64,000 nucleotides of DNA from Prochilodus magdalenae (lineage: Eukaryota > Chordata > Actinopteri > Characiformes > Prochilodontidae), in assembly GCA_024036415.1 (NCBI GenBank), contig JAMWET010007157.1:898501-962500 (forward strand). The letters run 5' to 3'. The notes beneath the pieces are model-generated. The model made no database searches, was not told the DNA's origin, and saw only the letters and a program-made list of their open reading frames with translations. The translations under genes and the position numbers were made by a program. Below are positions 1 through 12,759 of this stretch, piece by piece. Within the stretch, counting starts at the first letter, position 1, and every line of letters starts with the position of its first letter.

Positions 1-2432
1 TCATTTCCAATAGACACGACCAAGCTTCACTCAGGAATGCATTCACAAAGTGACTGTGATTATTTGTTTGTTAATAATTAACTGTTTAGTCTATAATGGC
101 TCTGAGACACCCAAAATAAAAATACACAATAAACAAACACACTGTTTGTACATCAAGTTAGTCCTCCTTCATGAAGCGCTTGTGCATGCATTGTGCTAGA
201 ACTGTGCTAGATAAGCTAGAGAGGCTAATGGACCTTATACCGGTCTATAATACAGAGGTATTGAAAAATACACATTGTGTGTAACCATAATAAACCTGCC
301 CTGCATAAGAACATGGCTTTGTTTAAACTGAAACTAATAAGCTTAAAAGTTGACAAAATGACCGGAATACATAATAAGGAACAGCTGGACATTTGCATTC
401 ATTACTGGAGAAAGTTATCTTCTCACTCCTGCTTATTTTACTGCACTGTTTATTTGCAAAATTTTTCATGTTGGGGAAAAAACATTGTCATATTTTACAT
501 GCACTTTTTTTACAAAATGTTAAATTCAACAATAAACAGAATTAGTGAACCACAGTTTGCAGGTTATATTTAGTCAGTCTCTACAGATCTGTACACATGT
601 GTAAACTTGGATTGTGTCTAAAGTGTGATAAATGCTGAACACTCTTATAGCATTTAGACAGGCCCATCTCTATAAAACCATGCTTGCAGATGTTCCTCCA
701 TTTGGTCATTTTTTGAAGGCAGCAAAGATGCATCCTTTTCTGGCTTATATATCTCATAATTCTTTGTATTAGTGCTGTTAATGTAAGTAAAAAAAAAAGG
801 CAGAAAACACTAACACTGGCACGCTGGACAACACTGTGTTGTGATACAGCAGATGTAATAAGGCACAGAGACAGAATCTTTGCACACAACTATGTGGGAC
901 TGCTTTGTCTCAAAAAACCTCAGGTTCACTCAAAAAACATCCAGTATGTCTATTCTATAATTTTGCAACCACCACACATTACAGTTTCTCTCTGAGAACA
1001 TGGGTAAAACAATTATCTGTCTTATCGCTTGTGGATGTTTGCTTTTGGAAAAATCACTGTAGCTGTGCTATCATTCGGAAAGTGGTCCTGAGGAACACTA
1101 GTTTTAGGGTGCATGCTTAATTACGTGCTCATGCAAAAAAACATTTCCTGAATTTAAAAGACTTGCCTATTCATATAGAAACTGCTGGTTTAAACTGATT
1201 TGACTGACGTTTTTTTCCTTTCTTTTTTTCCATAGCATAGTATTCTTATTTTTTTCATTGCAACCGTGGCCACGTGGGAGAAAGTTTACTGAACACTGGC
1301 AAAAATTCCATTCAGTCGCATGAGAAAGTCTAGACTTTGCTCATAGCCATTACATAACACTGAGTTTCAAATTTGTTAAGCTGTGTTGTAGCTGATCAAA
1401 ACCAGGCGGGTTGGAAAATGACAACACATTTGCCACCATGCACTTTGTCATTGTGATTGTTTGTCTTTGGGCTGCAAAAAAATTGTTCAGAAGAGCATGT
1501 ATGGGTCAAATGGACTAAGAAGGTCTTCTCTTCTCACATCCCTCAAGCACACTAGTACAGCCCACACAGCCAGCACAGAATTTCATGCATTTCCATCCAT
1601 TATGCTATATCACAGCCATGAATGCGAAGATATGTACATGGCATAAAAAATGAAGTCACGGCTGACTACATTTCAGAATGGAGTGGCAAAAAAGTGCCAG
1701 AGGCCTAAAAGGAAAAATCCTCAAACTATAGCCTACAAGCTAAGCTTCTACTCCTGTAGTTTGTTGTTTGTGTCCTCGAATGGTGATGAGCCTGTTTGAA
1801 ATGGACTCGGAGACCACAGGAGAGACCGCTCACTCAAGCGTGAACTGCTTTCTGAGAGCTTGGTTAGGCTCCATAACCAGCAGGACGTCTGGCAGCTAGT
1901 TAAGCTAAAGATGTATCTTTTTACAGAGGAATGAGGAGGAGTGAGAGAGGGATTGTAAGTGGAGCAGCTCTGTTTTCTCTAAAGTAGAACTGAATACCAG
2001 ACAGGCTATTCTTTGTTGAGTAAAATTCTGCCAGTTGACTAACTATAATTAATATAGTATTTCTGCACATTTAGCTAGTAAGTCTTTGTACAATGTGAAG
2101 CATGATTCTGCATTATTGCACAACGTGAAGAGTGGAGGTAAATGTTGACTATTAGAGACAGGTCAGGGGATTCTAGTACTTTGTTGTCTAGATTACACAC
2201 AGACATTTCAAGCATGTCTTACCTGTAGCTTGTGACAGACAATTAGCATATACTGTACATTATCTTGTAGCAGTTCCACAGTGACTCTTTCAGCGGAGAA
2301 ACCTAGCTTCTTTCTTTCTTTTTTAACCACTGGTGATATATTCTACATCCTGTGATAATAAAAGAGCTGATTTCACTATCACTTCTATCTATGCTAATGG
2401 CAACCAAGTAGTTCAGCTCAGTCTAAACTCAG

Positions 2433-2662
2433 TGGTTGACATGGCTCAGCGGTTAGCATCTTAACCACCAGGGAGACCCCACTCCATGTGGCAGATGGGG
2501 GTTTGAACCCCGATCTAGGTAAAAAATTAAAAAAAAATTCTGAGCCACACCAATAAGAGTCCTTGGGCAAGACTCCTAACACTGGACTGGCCTACCTGTA
2601 ATATGAATAACCGTGTAAGTCGCTCTGGATAAAAGCGTCAGCTAAATGCCTAAAATGTAAAT
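2433..2662 (+). mobile_element. tRNA-derived SINE
   Basis: A-box-like tggctcagcggttag and B-box ggtttgaaccc (about 2500) lie at the 5' end. They are followed by the shared fish-SINE word ccttgggcaagactcctaac and the tail tcgctctggataaaagcgtc, typical of V-SINE/Mermaid-type elements (family name from memory). About 230 bp, plus orientation. Confidence 0.85.
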
Positions 2663-2719
2663 TAATTATTGAATTCAGATGTTTCATTCAGTCCTACTGC
2701 CATATAATCAAGAACCTAC

Positions 2720-3570
2720 CTACGCAGTCTGCCTTTACAAATAACTGTGAAAGAATGTCTTATTCTGAAGAGCAAACTGAATTCCAGCGTGCTGCCAGAA
2801 AAGGATGCCATCATTACAAGTCAGTCTGTGAATTTTTTTCTGGGTAGTGGAATTGTTTAAGAACCACAGCAACTAAAAAGGCATTAAGACCACATTAAGT
2901 TAAACAGCAGGGTCAAGGTGTATAGTGCATAAACGTCACCAACGCTAACCTTATAGAGCTTCATGGCATGGATAGCTGCATGCAAGCTTTACATCATCAA
3001 GCACAAACTCAGAGATGTGGAAACAAGTTTTGTGAAGAGATGAATCCCACATGTATATCTGGCAGTCTGATAAATAAGTCTGGATTTGATCAATGCCAAG
3101 AACCTGCCTGATTGCATTGTGACTGCAAAGTCTGGTGGAGGAGGGATAATGCTCTGGGTCGTTTTCAAGGGGTTGAGCCCTTTGTTTCAGTTTTCCAGTG
3201 AAGGAATATCTTCAAAAAAAATTTAGCACTGAACAATTGTATGCTTCCAATGTTGTGGGAACAATTTGGAGAAGGCCCTTTTCTGTTTCAGCATGACTGT
3301 GCTCCAGTGCTCAAAGCAAGCCCCATAAAGGCATGGGTGGGTAAGTTTGGAATAAAAGAACTTGACCGGCCCACACAGCCCCGACCTCACCCCTTTTGAA
3401 AACCTCTGGGACGAGAATGGAGATTGTGAGCCTGGCCCTCTCTCTAATATGACCTCACAAATGCTCTTCTAGATGAATGGACAAAAAATCCCACAGACAC
3501 ACTCCAAAATGTGTCAGAAAGTCTTCCCCGAAGAGTGGAAGCTCCAATAAATTAAATATGAGTACAAATC
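2720..3570 (+). mobile_element. Tc1-like transposon remnant with transposase pseudogene
   Basis: In order it keeps tagagcttcatggcatgg, the tctggtggaggaggg segment, gtgggaacaatttggagaag, cagcatgactgtgctccag (QHDCAP, the second catalytic Asp) and aaaacctctgggacgag (ENLWDE, the third catalytic residue). The frame is broken by stops and indels. No clear terminal repeats. An old copy, in the plus orientation. Confidence 0.8.
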
Positions 3571-4899
3571 TAAAACTAAACATTACTGACTGTTTTTGTT
3601 GCCAAAACATCATTAAGCCCTCCCTGAAAGTTCTGAATGTTCCTCTTGCTAATCAGCACGTGCACATTGGAAACTGTAAAGGGGAAAGTGAGGCTGAACT
3701 GTAGCTAGTGGGATGACCCTGGTGATGTGGAGTAAAATGTTACCTAGTTCTTATAAGCAGTTAAACAGGTTGACCTAGTATGTGTTTTAGTCACATTAGT
3801 CACACAACCTATTTCCTAAAGAGTCTTAATTTAATTTATTTAAATTATTAAATGAAAAGGTTTACTGAGCTGCTTGTGCAAGTCATAGCATTCACACTTA
3901 CAGTCTCCACAGTCGTTTCAAATGCAATACATCTACATATAAAGCTCTCAATAAATAAATGAGTGTAAATAAAGTTCATAAAACATTCTATAAAAATATT
4001 CCATAGAAAAGCTATTTTTATGTAATTAGGTTAAAAAGCTTGTCTGGTCCAGAGCAAACCATATAACTGTAGTGAGTTTACTGTGTTGGCAATATTTTTC
4101 CAGGTCAGTGTTGCAAGTAGCTCCTCGTTTGTTCTAGCTGTTCTGTGTTATAGTCTTGATGTACATTTGCACCACCTCTGCTTCTTGAATTCTCCATAAA
4201 CTGTTTTTGTCTGAAACTAAGTATTTTTTTTGCACTCAGAAAAAACAAATAAGAAACCCTCCTGAATCTCTGTCACAACATTACAGTGTGAAAGGCGGCA
4301 ACAAAAAAAGCCTAACGAGATCAGAGGGCAGGCAACGGTCAGCCAGCAGGTCCAGCTCTGATTTCTGCTTGAGCTTTTCTGACACGCCCATCTCTTCAGC
4401 TCAGGAGCGTTAATCAAAGCCAGAACGTTGTGGGCTATTACAGCCACACACAAACAAGACAGAGGATGCACTAATCACACTTCAGGAGCGGATTTGACGT
4501 TTCGGGTCACAGTGGATTAACGATATGCAAACAGAAGCAAGATCGGCCGACTAATGCAGCTTTGGACCGGATCCAGATGGAATAAAAGCAGGGAAGAAGT
4601 CAGAATACAAATTCTATGTCAGCAAGAATCTGTCATCTTCTCTTTTCTTTCACGCTTGGATTCTTCATGTCATTAACCCTGTTGTGATGGAAGACAGCTT
4701 TGCTAAAACATACATAGAATATTGTATAAAAGTCAGAGACCAACTTCAATTGTTTAATTTCCATTTAGAAAAGTGAAAGTTATTCTATGAGATTAGATAT
4801 TACAAGAAATGTTATGTCTGAAGGAAAAAAGACTTGCTATATATAAACTTATAGCATTAAAAAACCTTGCCAATGCAAATCTCGAAAAAACATGCAAAT

Positions 4900-5272
4900 C
4901 TGTGAAACATGGTCGTGTCAGTATCATAGTTTTGGCCTGTTTATCTGCATCTCTGCCATGTGGGCTTGGCATCAGTGATGGAACAATGAATTCTAAATTA
5001 TACCAGAAAATTCTATAGGAAAATACCAGGGGGTCTGTCCATGAGCTGAGTGTGAGAATGTGGGTCATATGTCACAACAACAACCCTAAGCACAAAATTC
5101 TACCAAAGACAGTCACAGAAGAGGGTAATGTTCTGGTCCTTACCTTAATCCAATAGAAATTTTGAAAGACCCTTTTAGGACTTTTAGGACTAATTAAGTT
5201 TTAGGTCCCGTTTATGCAAAAGTATAGAAAGTTCTTAAGGGTTCACAAACTTTCAAGCACCACTGTACAGTA
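4900..5272 (+). mobile_element. Tc1-like transposon remnant, 3' end
   Basis: Runs from catggtcgtgtcagtatcat through ggaacaatgaattctaaat and ccttaatccaatagaaatt (the segment encoding N-P-I-E near the third catalytic residue). It ends in the terminal repeat gggttcacaaactttcaagc followed by accactgta. Large internal deletions. The left end was not found; sequence from 4715 to 4800 may belong to another related element. Confidence 0.75.
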
Positions 5273-5695
5273 TGTGTTTGGGATTGCTTGGATTGGGAGA
5301 TACAGAAAATGCAACCAACTTCTGAGTTTGAAGCTATGAAGAATATTCTTGCACGTTTTTTTTATAGACAGAAACTAAGTCTCCTAAAAAATTAGAACAG
5401 ATAGATAGTTACCCAATATCACCCATTTAAATGCTAATTTATTCATTAAACGTGGCTATGCTTAGAAATTAAACATATGTTTTGGCTTCTGATGAGAAAA
5501 AGAGGAATATGGGTAATTTCACACCCCGTCACATGATCAGGTGTATTTGACTGTTGTGCTCCTTAAGATAAATGTAGTGCTTCAGTAAAATCTGCACTGA
5601 TGAAAATTACTTGAACCATCCACCACTAGCTTAAAATGAGTGCTTGAATCTGCTGTCAGAAACTCATTTGAGGTGGTTAAGAGCATTATTCTTAC

Positions 5696-5779
5696 CTTAA
5701 TGGATTTAGCCAGTACTGTGTTGGACTGCTGCTTGTGAGTAAACTGTGGACCTTTAGCATTCTTTAAACTGCTCGTGTC
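5696..5779 (-). CDS. nphp4: NPHP4 window exon 12 (84 bp)
   Basis: Acceptor ctttgatgttgcag and donor gtaaga enclose exactly 28 codons in phase 0 at both ends. The human segment at this place (after GQLAMVQ and before VLFRASGGKP) is also 28 residues. [10 protein letters not shown] aligns with ASPGLSNEKG, and NTVLAKSIK with SAVPTKHAK. Identity is low, but length, phase, splice sites and position all agree. Confidence 0.87.
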
Positions 5780-8700
5780 CTGCAACATCAAAGCAAAGGC
5801 AAGAATGAACACTACATATGTTGACTTCTTATATGTGCATACAAACCTACATGGTAACTGGAGAATGAACAACCTCCTGTGTAAACAGGATGAGCAGAAC
5901 ATTAGGGTGGATGTTTAAAATCTGCTGCAAACTGTGAGATAACACAGATCTTATAATATGGTCTTATGAGATGATGCCAGTCAACAAAACTCTAGGCCAA
6001 ATTCTGTAACACACTGTGCTGCATAGCAGATTATGTGCTAAAGATTCTCTGATAAGAGGCCCACGCTGCACAGATATGAGCACATTTTGCTCGGGTCATT
6101 CATCAGCGCTAGCAGCTTGTAGTGCTCTTATCGCCATACTCTTATTGGCGGATTTTAGATGTGCATCGTGCTACAGTATTTTAGCCCACAGTTTTTGGTG
6201 GCCATCAGTGGTTTCTCACAGGCTTTCTAAGCTTTGTACGACTGAATTCATATCACAGCGTTAAAGTGGCACAAATCAGATTTGTTTGTTTAAATGTGAC
6301 ACTGATCTGATTTTCTTTACTTTATAGGCACTGCCAGACTGTGCATCATGTGTCTTTCTGGACTGGATACACATTGGATGTATTGTTTATCCGAATGGAA
6401 TTTCTATGACTTTTACATCACACTTTTCCTTCACATATTTATCATCATTGTTGAACAAAAACAGCAACTAACTATTAAATGTGCTCTGGAGGAACTGGTG
6501 TGTTCACTCTAATGACAGAGATTTGTCATCATTTGTCATATTTGTACAGACAGAAATGTCTACAAACAAAGCAGAAAGATCAGATCAATACGGGCACTTT
6601 CAGATGGTAAGCGTTTTTGAAGGGCTGAAAGGCCCTTTTTCAATCCAAGCATTTTTCTTTACAAAAATTCTTTAATGCTTTAAGAGGTTTGTCTTACATT
6701 TTGTGTTAAACTTTGGTGGATAAAGTGTTTGTTGGTCTCTAAATGTAGAAAAAACACATTTACGCATGCATTTAGTGTACAGTGGCCACTTTCTCTCAAA
6801 ACAGAGTTCTGAAAAGTCTACAGTCTGGAATAAGCTCAAATAGCTCAATATGGAAACTCTATATGTATCTCACGAAACAGCTATGATGGCAAAAAAAAAA
6901 TACACATGATAAAGTGAAAATGAACTAGCATTATCAATGGAATGTGAAGAAATAACAGTTTTGATTATATGCATTATGTTGGAAAGATATCTACTGACAC
7001 TAGCAAGCTAACCTGCTAGTCCTGGCCTGTAATACCGCTTTGTACCTCAATAAGGGATAGTGTGGCTTTGAGTCTGTCTTTATTCTTCATATGAGAGAAT
7101 GAAAAAGAAAGCACTACTGCATCAACAACAAAACGCATTAAAGGTAAGGAAAACAAAAGTAGAGGCAAAGGTAACATTGTTGTTGCTTTCAACCACCTGG
7201 GGGTGTGAAGTAGAAGAAGAAGGGCCTATGGAGGGCATAATTGGACAGGTCTTACATATTGCTCCTTTAAGAAAGGATTGGTTTTATTATCTGAAGTGTC
7301 TTAAGCTTTGTAACATAACATACTGATTTAAACATATGACCAAACCTTGAATATTAACATATATTATTTTTAATTGAGAATTTTTTTAAATAAAACACAA
7401 CTTTAACTTTCTGTTATCACACCTAGGAGACTCTAGTAATGTGTTAGTGCTAAGCTAACAGCAATGCACATGAAAATTAATTAAACACAGCTTGTAAAAT
7501 ACACATAAACCATAGTTGCACCCAGAATAAAGCACAATGCTATTGGGAAGGAAGATAAAGGTAACCAGTTTAATAAATAATGATGGCAATATGTGCAATA
7601 TTTATTGAGCTCAAATATTTTTACACGGTGGAGGTGGAGGTGGAGTGACACCAGGCCTTTTGGACATGTGACACGTAACAACAAACTGTTCGTCTTGGCG
7701 CATGCAACAATGCTTCCACACATAGATAGCGGGAACTCGTCAATGTATAATTTTTTTACTGTGGACATTCAGTGAGCAGTGATGCCCTCCCTAAGTCAAC
7801 CCGTTAGTGCCAGCACCAGTGGCAAACAACTGCATGATGCAGGACTACATGCACGCAGACAGTTATGGCCCGACACAATACTGAGAGACACTCCTTCAGT
7901 ATGTGCTCAATAGATATTGCCCATATCAGTCTAAATTATTCAGAATTTATTATTCCTGGTAACCATCATCTTCCTTCCCAAAAGGGTTTTTTCTACTAAA
8001 ACCTAGATTAGGTTTAGATTAGGTTTCAAATTGAGATTAGGTCTGTTGTATCTGCTTAAATTACAGGCATACTTATATTAAATACATTTTCAATTTTACA
8101 GAAATCATTAGGCCACTCTGAAAGCCTACAAGACTCTAAGTGGTAGAGCGTATATATGTCTTAACCGGTAAACCTTTACCCATCCATCACCGGGTTGAGC
8201 CTTTCGTTCCTCAGTCCAATATCCAAGCAACCATTTAAGTATTTCATGGTGCTTTTAGAAAACCACTCCATACTTAATTTGAGTCTAACTTCAGCAAAGT
8301 GTTTACCTTAGAGAACCCTCAGTCTCATAGGGAAAGGGAATGGGAATAAACACAGCACTACTGAGAGATCGTAGCTGAGTTTTTTCAGAAATGCAGCTTA
8401 CCTGGGAGAGATCTCAGCTGAGATCAACTTCACCCTGAAGAGACTCTGAGTTTCTACCTGAGAGAGGGAGTGAGTATCCAAAAAAGAGAGGAACATACCC
8501 AGGAAGGATAGTGCGCCTGACATATGGCTCACCTGGGAGGGCAAGGCATGGCCGGAGAGGAAGGTCTGATACTTGAGTGGGATGTGGACGATCTCCTTAG
8601 GCCGCATGTACACCTGAGGAGTCGGGCCATTGTCCTTCAGGTGAAACATCTCCGTCTCCAATGGGGTGGAGGTCTTCGTCAAGTCCTTAAAATACCTCCA

Positions 8701-11700
8701 TTCCTCAGCTTTCACTATCACACTGCAGACAGAGAGTGAGCAAAAGGGAGAGAGATGAGAAGAACAGCTTGAGGTCTTTCTGGAGCTTTCCAACAGTTGC
8801 TGCCAGTAAAGAAAGCAGTACGCGTTATGTTGTTTTCCTTTTTCTCTTTCCACAAGCCGGGAAAGAGTGAGCTCTCGAATTCTAAAGGAACGGAATTACA
8901 GGGAACGTGTTGTAAAAAGATAACATGTACTGAATATACGGAATATGAAATATCGCTTTCTCTTTCACAGTCAAAAAATGTCATGCACAAATATATGAAG
9001 GAAAAGGGTGCTTTAGACATCAAAGCCTGCACCTCAGGCTATTGTAAAGTGAATATTCTCAATAGATGATCAAAAAGAATTCCGGGGGTTTGGAAACTGC
9101 GGTTTGCGAGCGCAGGGCGCGGACTTGAAATTGAGCCTCATCGTGTTTTATCGTATTCTGCGCTGTAATACCCAGCACTAAAGGCGGCGTGTCATTCCAA
9201 GACTCGCACAAACTCCCGAGGAGGAGAAGATTTGAAAGTGACAATAGGATATTTCATGGTTCAGAAATAGTAAAGGAACTGCTGGGGTGGATAGAGATAG
9301 GCAGCATTTTAGCTTCACCTCAGCCGTCCAAAATAAAGCATTTCAACAGGTGGGGAATATGATCTCTCCATATACAGACACACAAAGACACAGGAAAAGA
9401 GAAGCAGAGAGGGAAGCGATAGAAAGAGAGAATCCCTTTGCACCTCATGTCAAAGAGCTGTATGTACTCTTACACAGTAACGTAAGATGTTGCAAAGCCC
9501 ACATACGCACACATATACAGACAAACAGCATCAGAGGCTGCACTGCTCAGCACTGACTGACATGACAGATCATTCAGGTGCTGTTTCCCACAGGAACATT
9601 GCAGCTTCCGAAAAGGTTTTCACTCATATTACATACAGTGCAGCAGGACCCTGGGGTGTCTTCCTCAGGCTTCATAGTCCTGATGTCATCAGGAATGTGT
9701 AATACTACCTTCTGTTTCAAAGTACCCACAGTGATGTGAGAAAGCAAGCACACCAAGCTTTAGATGTTTGGACATCTGTAGATCTGAACCTCGCATCAAT
9801 TTAAGGATATATCTGTTGTAACAAAACTTAGTTTCTCCAGCATTGCGAGTGACACAAATGTCTATGCTTTGCTAAGTTAATAAACATTGTCAGTAATGTC
9901 TTCCTGGTAAAGTAACAAACTGGGAATCACTGATCTGCCCTGCCGAATAGGAGTAGAATGCTACCAAGCAGTATCAAGTTTTATTGTTTTTAGACACTAC
10001 GGGACAGAAGACAGAAAGCAGGTTAACACCCCATCCTTACAGCACCACTGCACTAGCTGTATCACTGTATCATTCATTTAGCATGTCAGTATCAGTATCA
10101 GTATCTAAATGTTCAGTGTATGACAAGTGTATTGTAAAACATAAGGCCAGCAATAAAGAAGATTTTAGGGTCACTCCAATTTTAGTAGTTATTTGGACAG
10201 TTTTATCACTGATTCACATTCAGGCCTTTACATTATTTACCTGCAACTCCGCAAGGAATTCAGTAAGCTAAACCCCACCAGTATACATCGTCTTGCAAAT
10301 ATATACAATTATTACTATAACAACTTCCCTCAACAAAGTTTATTTTATATTATATTTCATATAACACACATATACACACACACACACATATGTATGTATG
10401 TATGTAGGTGTGTGGGTGGTTGTGTGTGCATGGGTGTGTATGCGTGTGTGTGTGTCTAAGGCATATGGGCTTTGTATCTCGCAGGTTATTGGACAAAAGC
10501 AAGTTCCATTTCCTGCAACAGTGAATTCTATTATTACAGTACGACTTTCTAGCCGTCTACACTGAACTCAAAATTACTGAGCCAGTATTTCAAGCGTATC
10601 ATGAGAGCTCTTCCTCCCACCACTATTTCAGGTGCAGCTGCCCTACGTCCATTCCTACCATCACTGCTCTGCCACACTGATTCCTGTTTCACACGCTTTC
10701 TGACCCCTTTTAGGGTCTGCCAGCACTGGAACAACTCTGAGCTGGCCCTGTCTTGCCCAATCACTTCTGTTTCTTTTTCTTCCTATCCTTCTACAGTGTC
10801 TAAGGTCTTTTGCTTTTGGACCATGCATTCGCCAGTTTTCTGCAAAAGTCTGATGTACTGTATGAACTAAAATTGTATGAGCTGTATGAACTATGAACTT
10901 TGGGGTAGCCAGTTCTGTGTTTTGTTTTTCACTTTTTTGAGAAGATTTGGTCGTCAATCAAGTCTGCCATGATACCATTTCTTTATTAAATCTTAAGTGA
11001 TGTCTTATCTAATAGTTCCTTACAAATAACTTGAGGGCTGTTTTGACTGACTAATTTGTACATAATTTAAACAAGTTATATAAATGAAGAGCGGTCTCTG
11101 GCTTTTGGACAGTACAGTAAAATTACATATACACTAAAAGTGCTGTTACTGCCAACAAATAGCAGCAAAGTTATTGGACCAGAAGAAAAATGAGTGGGGA
11201 AAAATGCTGGCAGGAAGCAACTTTACTCTTGCAAAAGCCTTCTAAAGTCACGTACCTGAGGATTTAATGCTGGATTACAATGAGCCAGAACATCGATCAA
11301 AACAGAGATCATTTACATATCAGTCTTAACAAAAACAGCCTATTAACTTCAAAGAAATAAAGACAGCTTGGGAAATGGTTAAGTAAAACTGTCAAAGCTC
11401 CTGTTCCCAGGTTCTTTCTATTCTCCTCTGCCAATCATTTCTAGTCTGTGAACTCTAGGCTTAGTTGGATCAGCCACTAAACCCTTATGTGTCCAGTCTT
11501 TGACACAAACGATCAATATTTGTTCAAAATTTTATCAAGCCAGGCAACTAAATATCCCCAAACCTTTTATCTAAGCTGAATATGTACTGTAGGCTTACTG
11601 CCCTTTAAGTGCTGACAAGCTGAGCTCACTTCCATACTGGCAATACAGTCATGTTTATCAGCAATAGCTTTGACCGGGATTTCACACCTAACCACTTGTT

Positions 11701-12724
11701 ATTTTGCACGCTACATGCAGCCATCGCACCACTCAGTACCATTTATGATCCATGGCCTGGGGTATAAATAATGATTAATATCTGTGTTTTGGGAAACGCT
11801 TAAACATCGCTGTTTGTCCTCAGTTTAGTCTAAGCCACAAGTGCCACACAAATCCACTAGTGCATCCTAATTAAGGGTAGAAAGTCAAGACTCCCTTTTC
11901 TCTCTGTCTTTCATCCCCTCTGTGTCCTTTCGTTTATTATGATAATTCATGGAGATCTACACAGAGGCCTGAGCAGAATTCATAACATGCGTGTGATTTA
12001 AAACAAAGGGACTGTGCAGCCACAGTTCTTACATTAATGAGCAGGTTCAAACACACAGAATGTGTTCAGCGTCTCATTTCAGTGCAACGCTTACACAAAA
12101 GGGCCAAAGATTTTCAACGATGCATGTACCCCTCTGTGTTACAGTGTGATCTGATTACTGCTCATTCAACCGCCTCTTAACTCAGGAGTCATTAATCCTG
12201 ATAGCTGTTCTCGGCCCACTGAGCACCTCTTGCAGCCGCTGGCGCTAAGCTAGCCACTAACATTAGAGCTGGAAGGCTGATAACAGCACATTAGCAGCAG
12301 TCGCAAAACCCCATCACTCATTAGAGCATGATCTGGAGAAACTGGCTCATCTTCAACCTCCCAGGCTAGTGGTACAGTCATCGAGAGGCTTAGACTGGCT
12401 CTGCATGGCAACTTTAGTTGCTTGAAACTCATGTAGAACTGAACTTCATATAAGCTGCACAATGCAAAGCTTCCTGCGACACACTTCAAACTTTTTACAG
12501 CAATTACAGCAGCCATCATGAAACAAAGAAAGAAACTGGGAATTGTCTTTAGGATACCAACACCAATCTTGGACTGTGTTAAATGCAATAATGTTTGGAC
12601 AGCTTACTGTCAGCTTGCAACCTGTGACCACATGAACATTTCATCATGTAACCCCAGCTTTAGAGCAACACTGGAAACTGTTTGCATGTACTGCACTGAC
12701 AGCAGATAAAATGTTCAAAGAAAA

Positions 12725-12759
<35 letters not shown>

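Larger units (their letters stand above)
1..5695 (-). other. NPHP4 intron 12, 5' part (at least 5.7 kb)
   Basis: Contains a SINE (2.43-2.66 kb) and two Tc1-like remnants (2.72-3.57 and 4.90-5.27 kb). The next expected exon (human VLFRASGGKPIAVL segment) was not found, so it should lie below position 1. From 1 to 2400 nothing recognisable was seen. Confidence 0.7.

Noticed and set aside
2433..2510. tRNA-like A and B boxes considered as a tRNA gene
   Set aside because: Followed by SINE body and tail and lacking a foldable full cloverleaf; the same applies to 39632-39700.
1..5695. Search for the next NPHP4 exon (human VLFRASGGKPIAVL segment)
   Set aside because: No stretch with matching codons and splice sites was seen; it should lie outside the window.
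8120..8205. Weak A-box- and B-box-like words (ggtagagcg and gggttgagcc)
   Set aside because: No SINE body or tail follows and the B box is imperfect; probably chance or too decayed to call.
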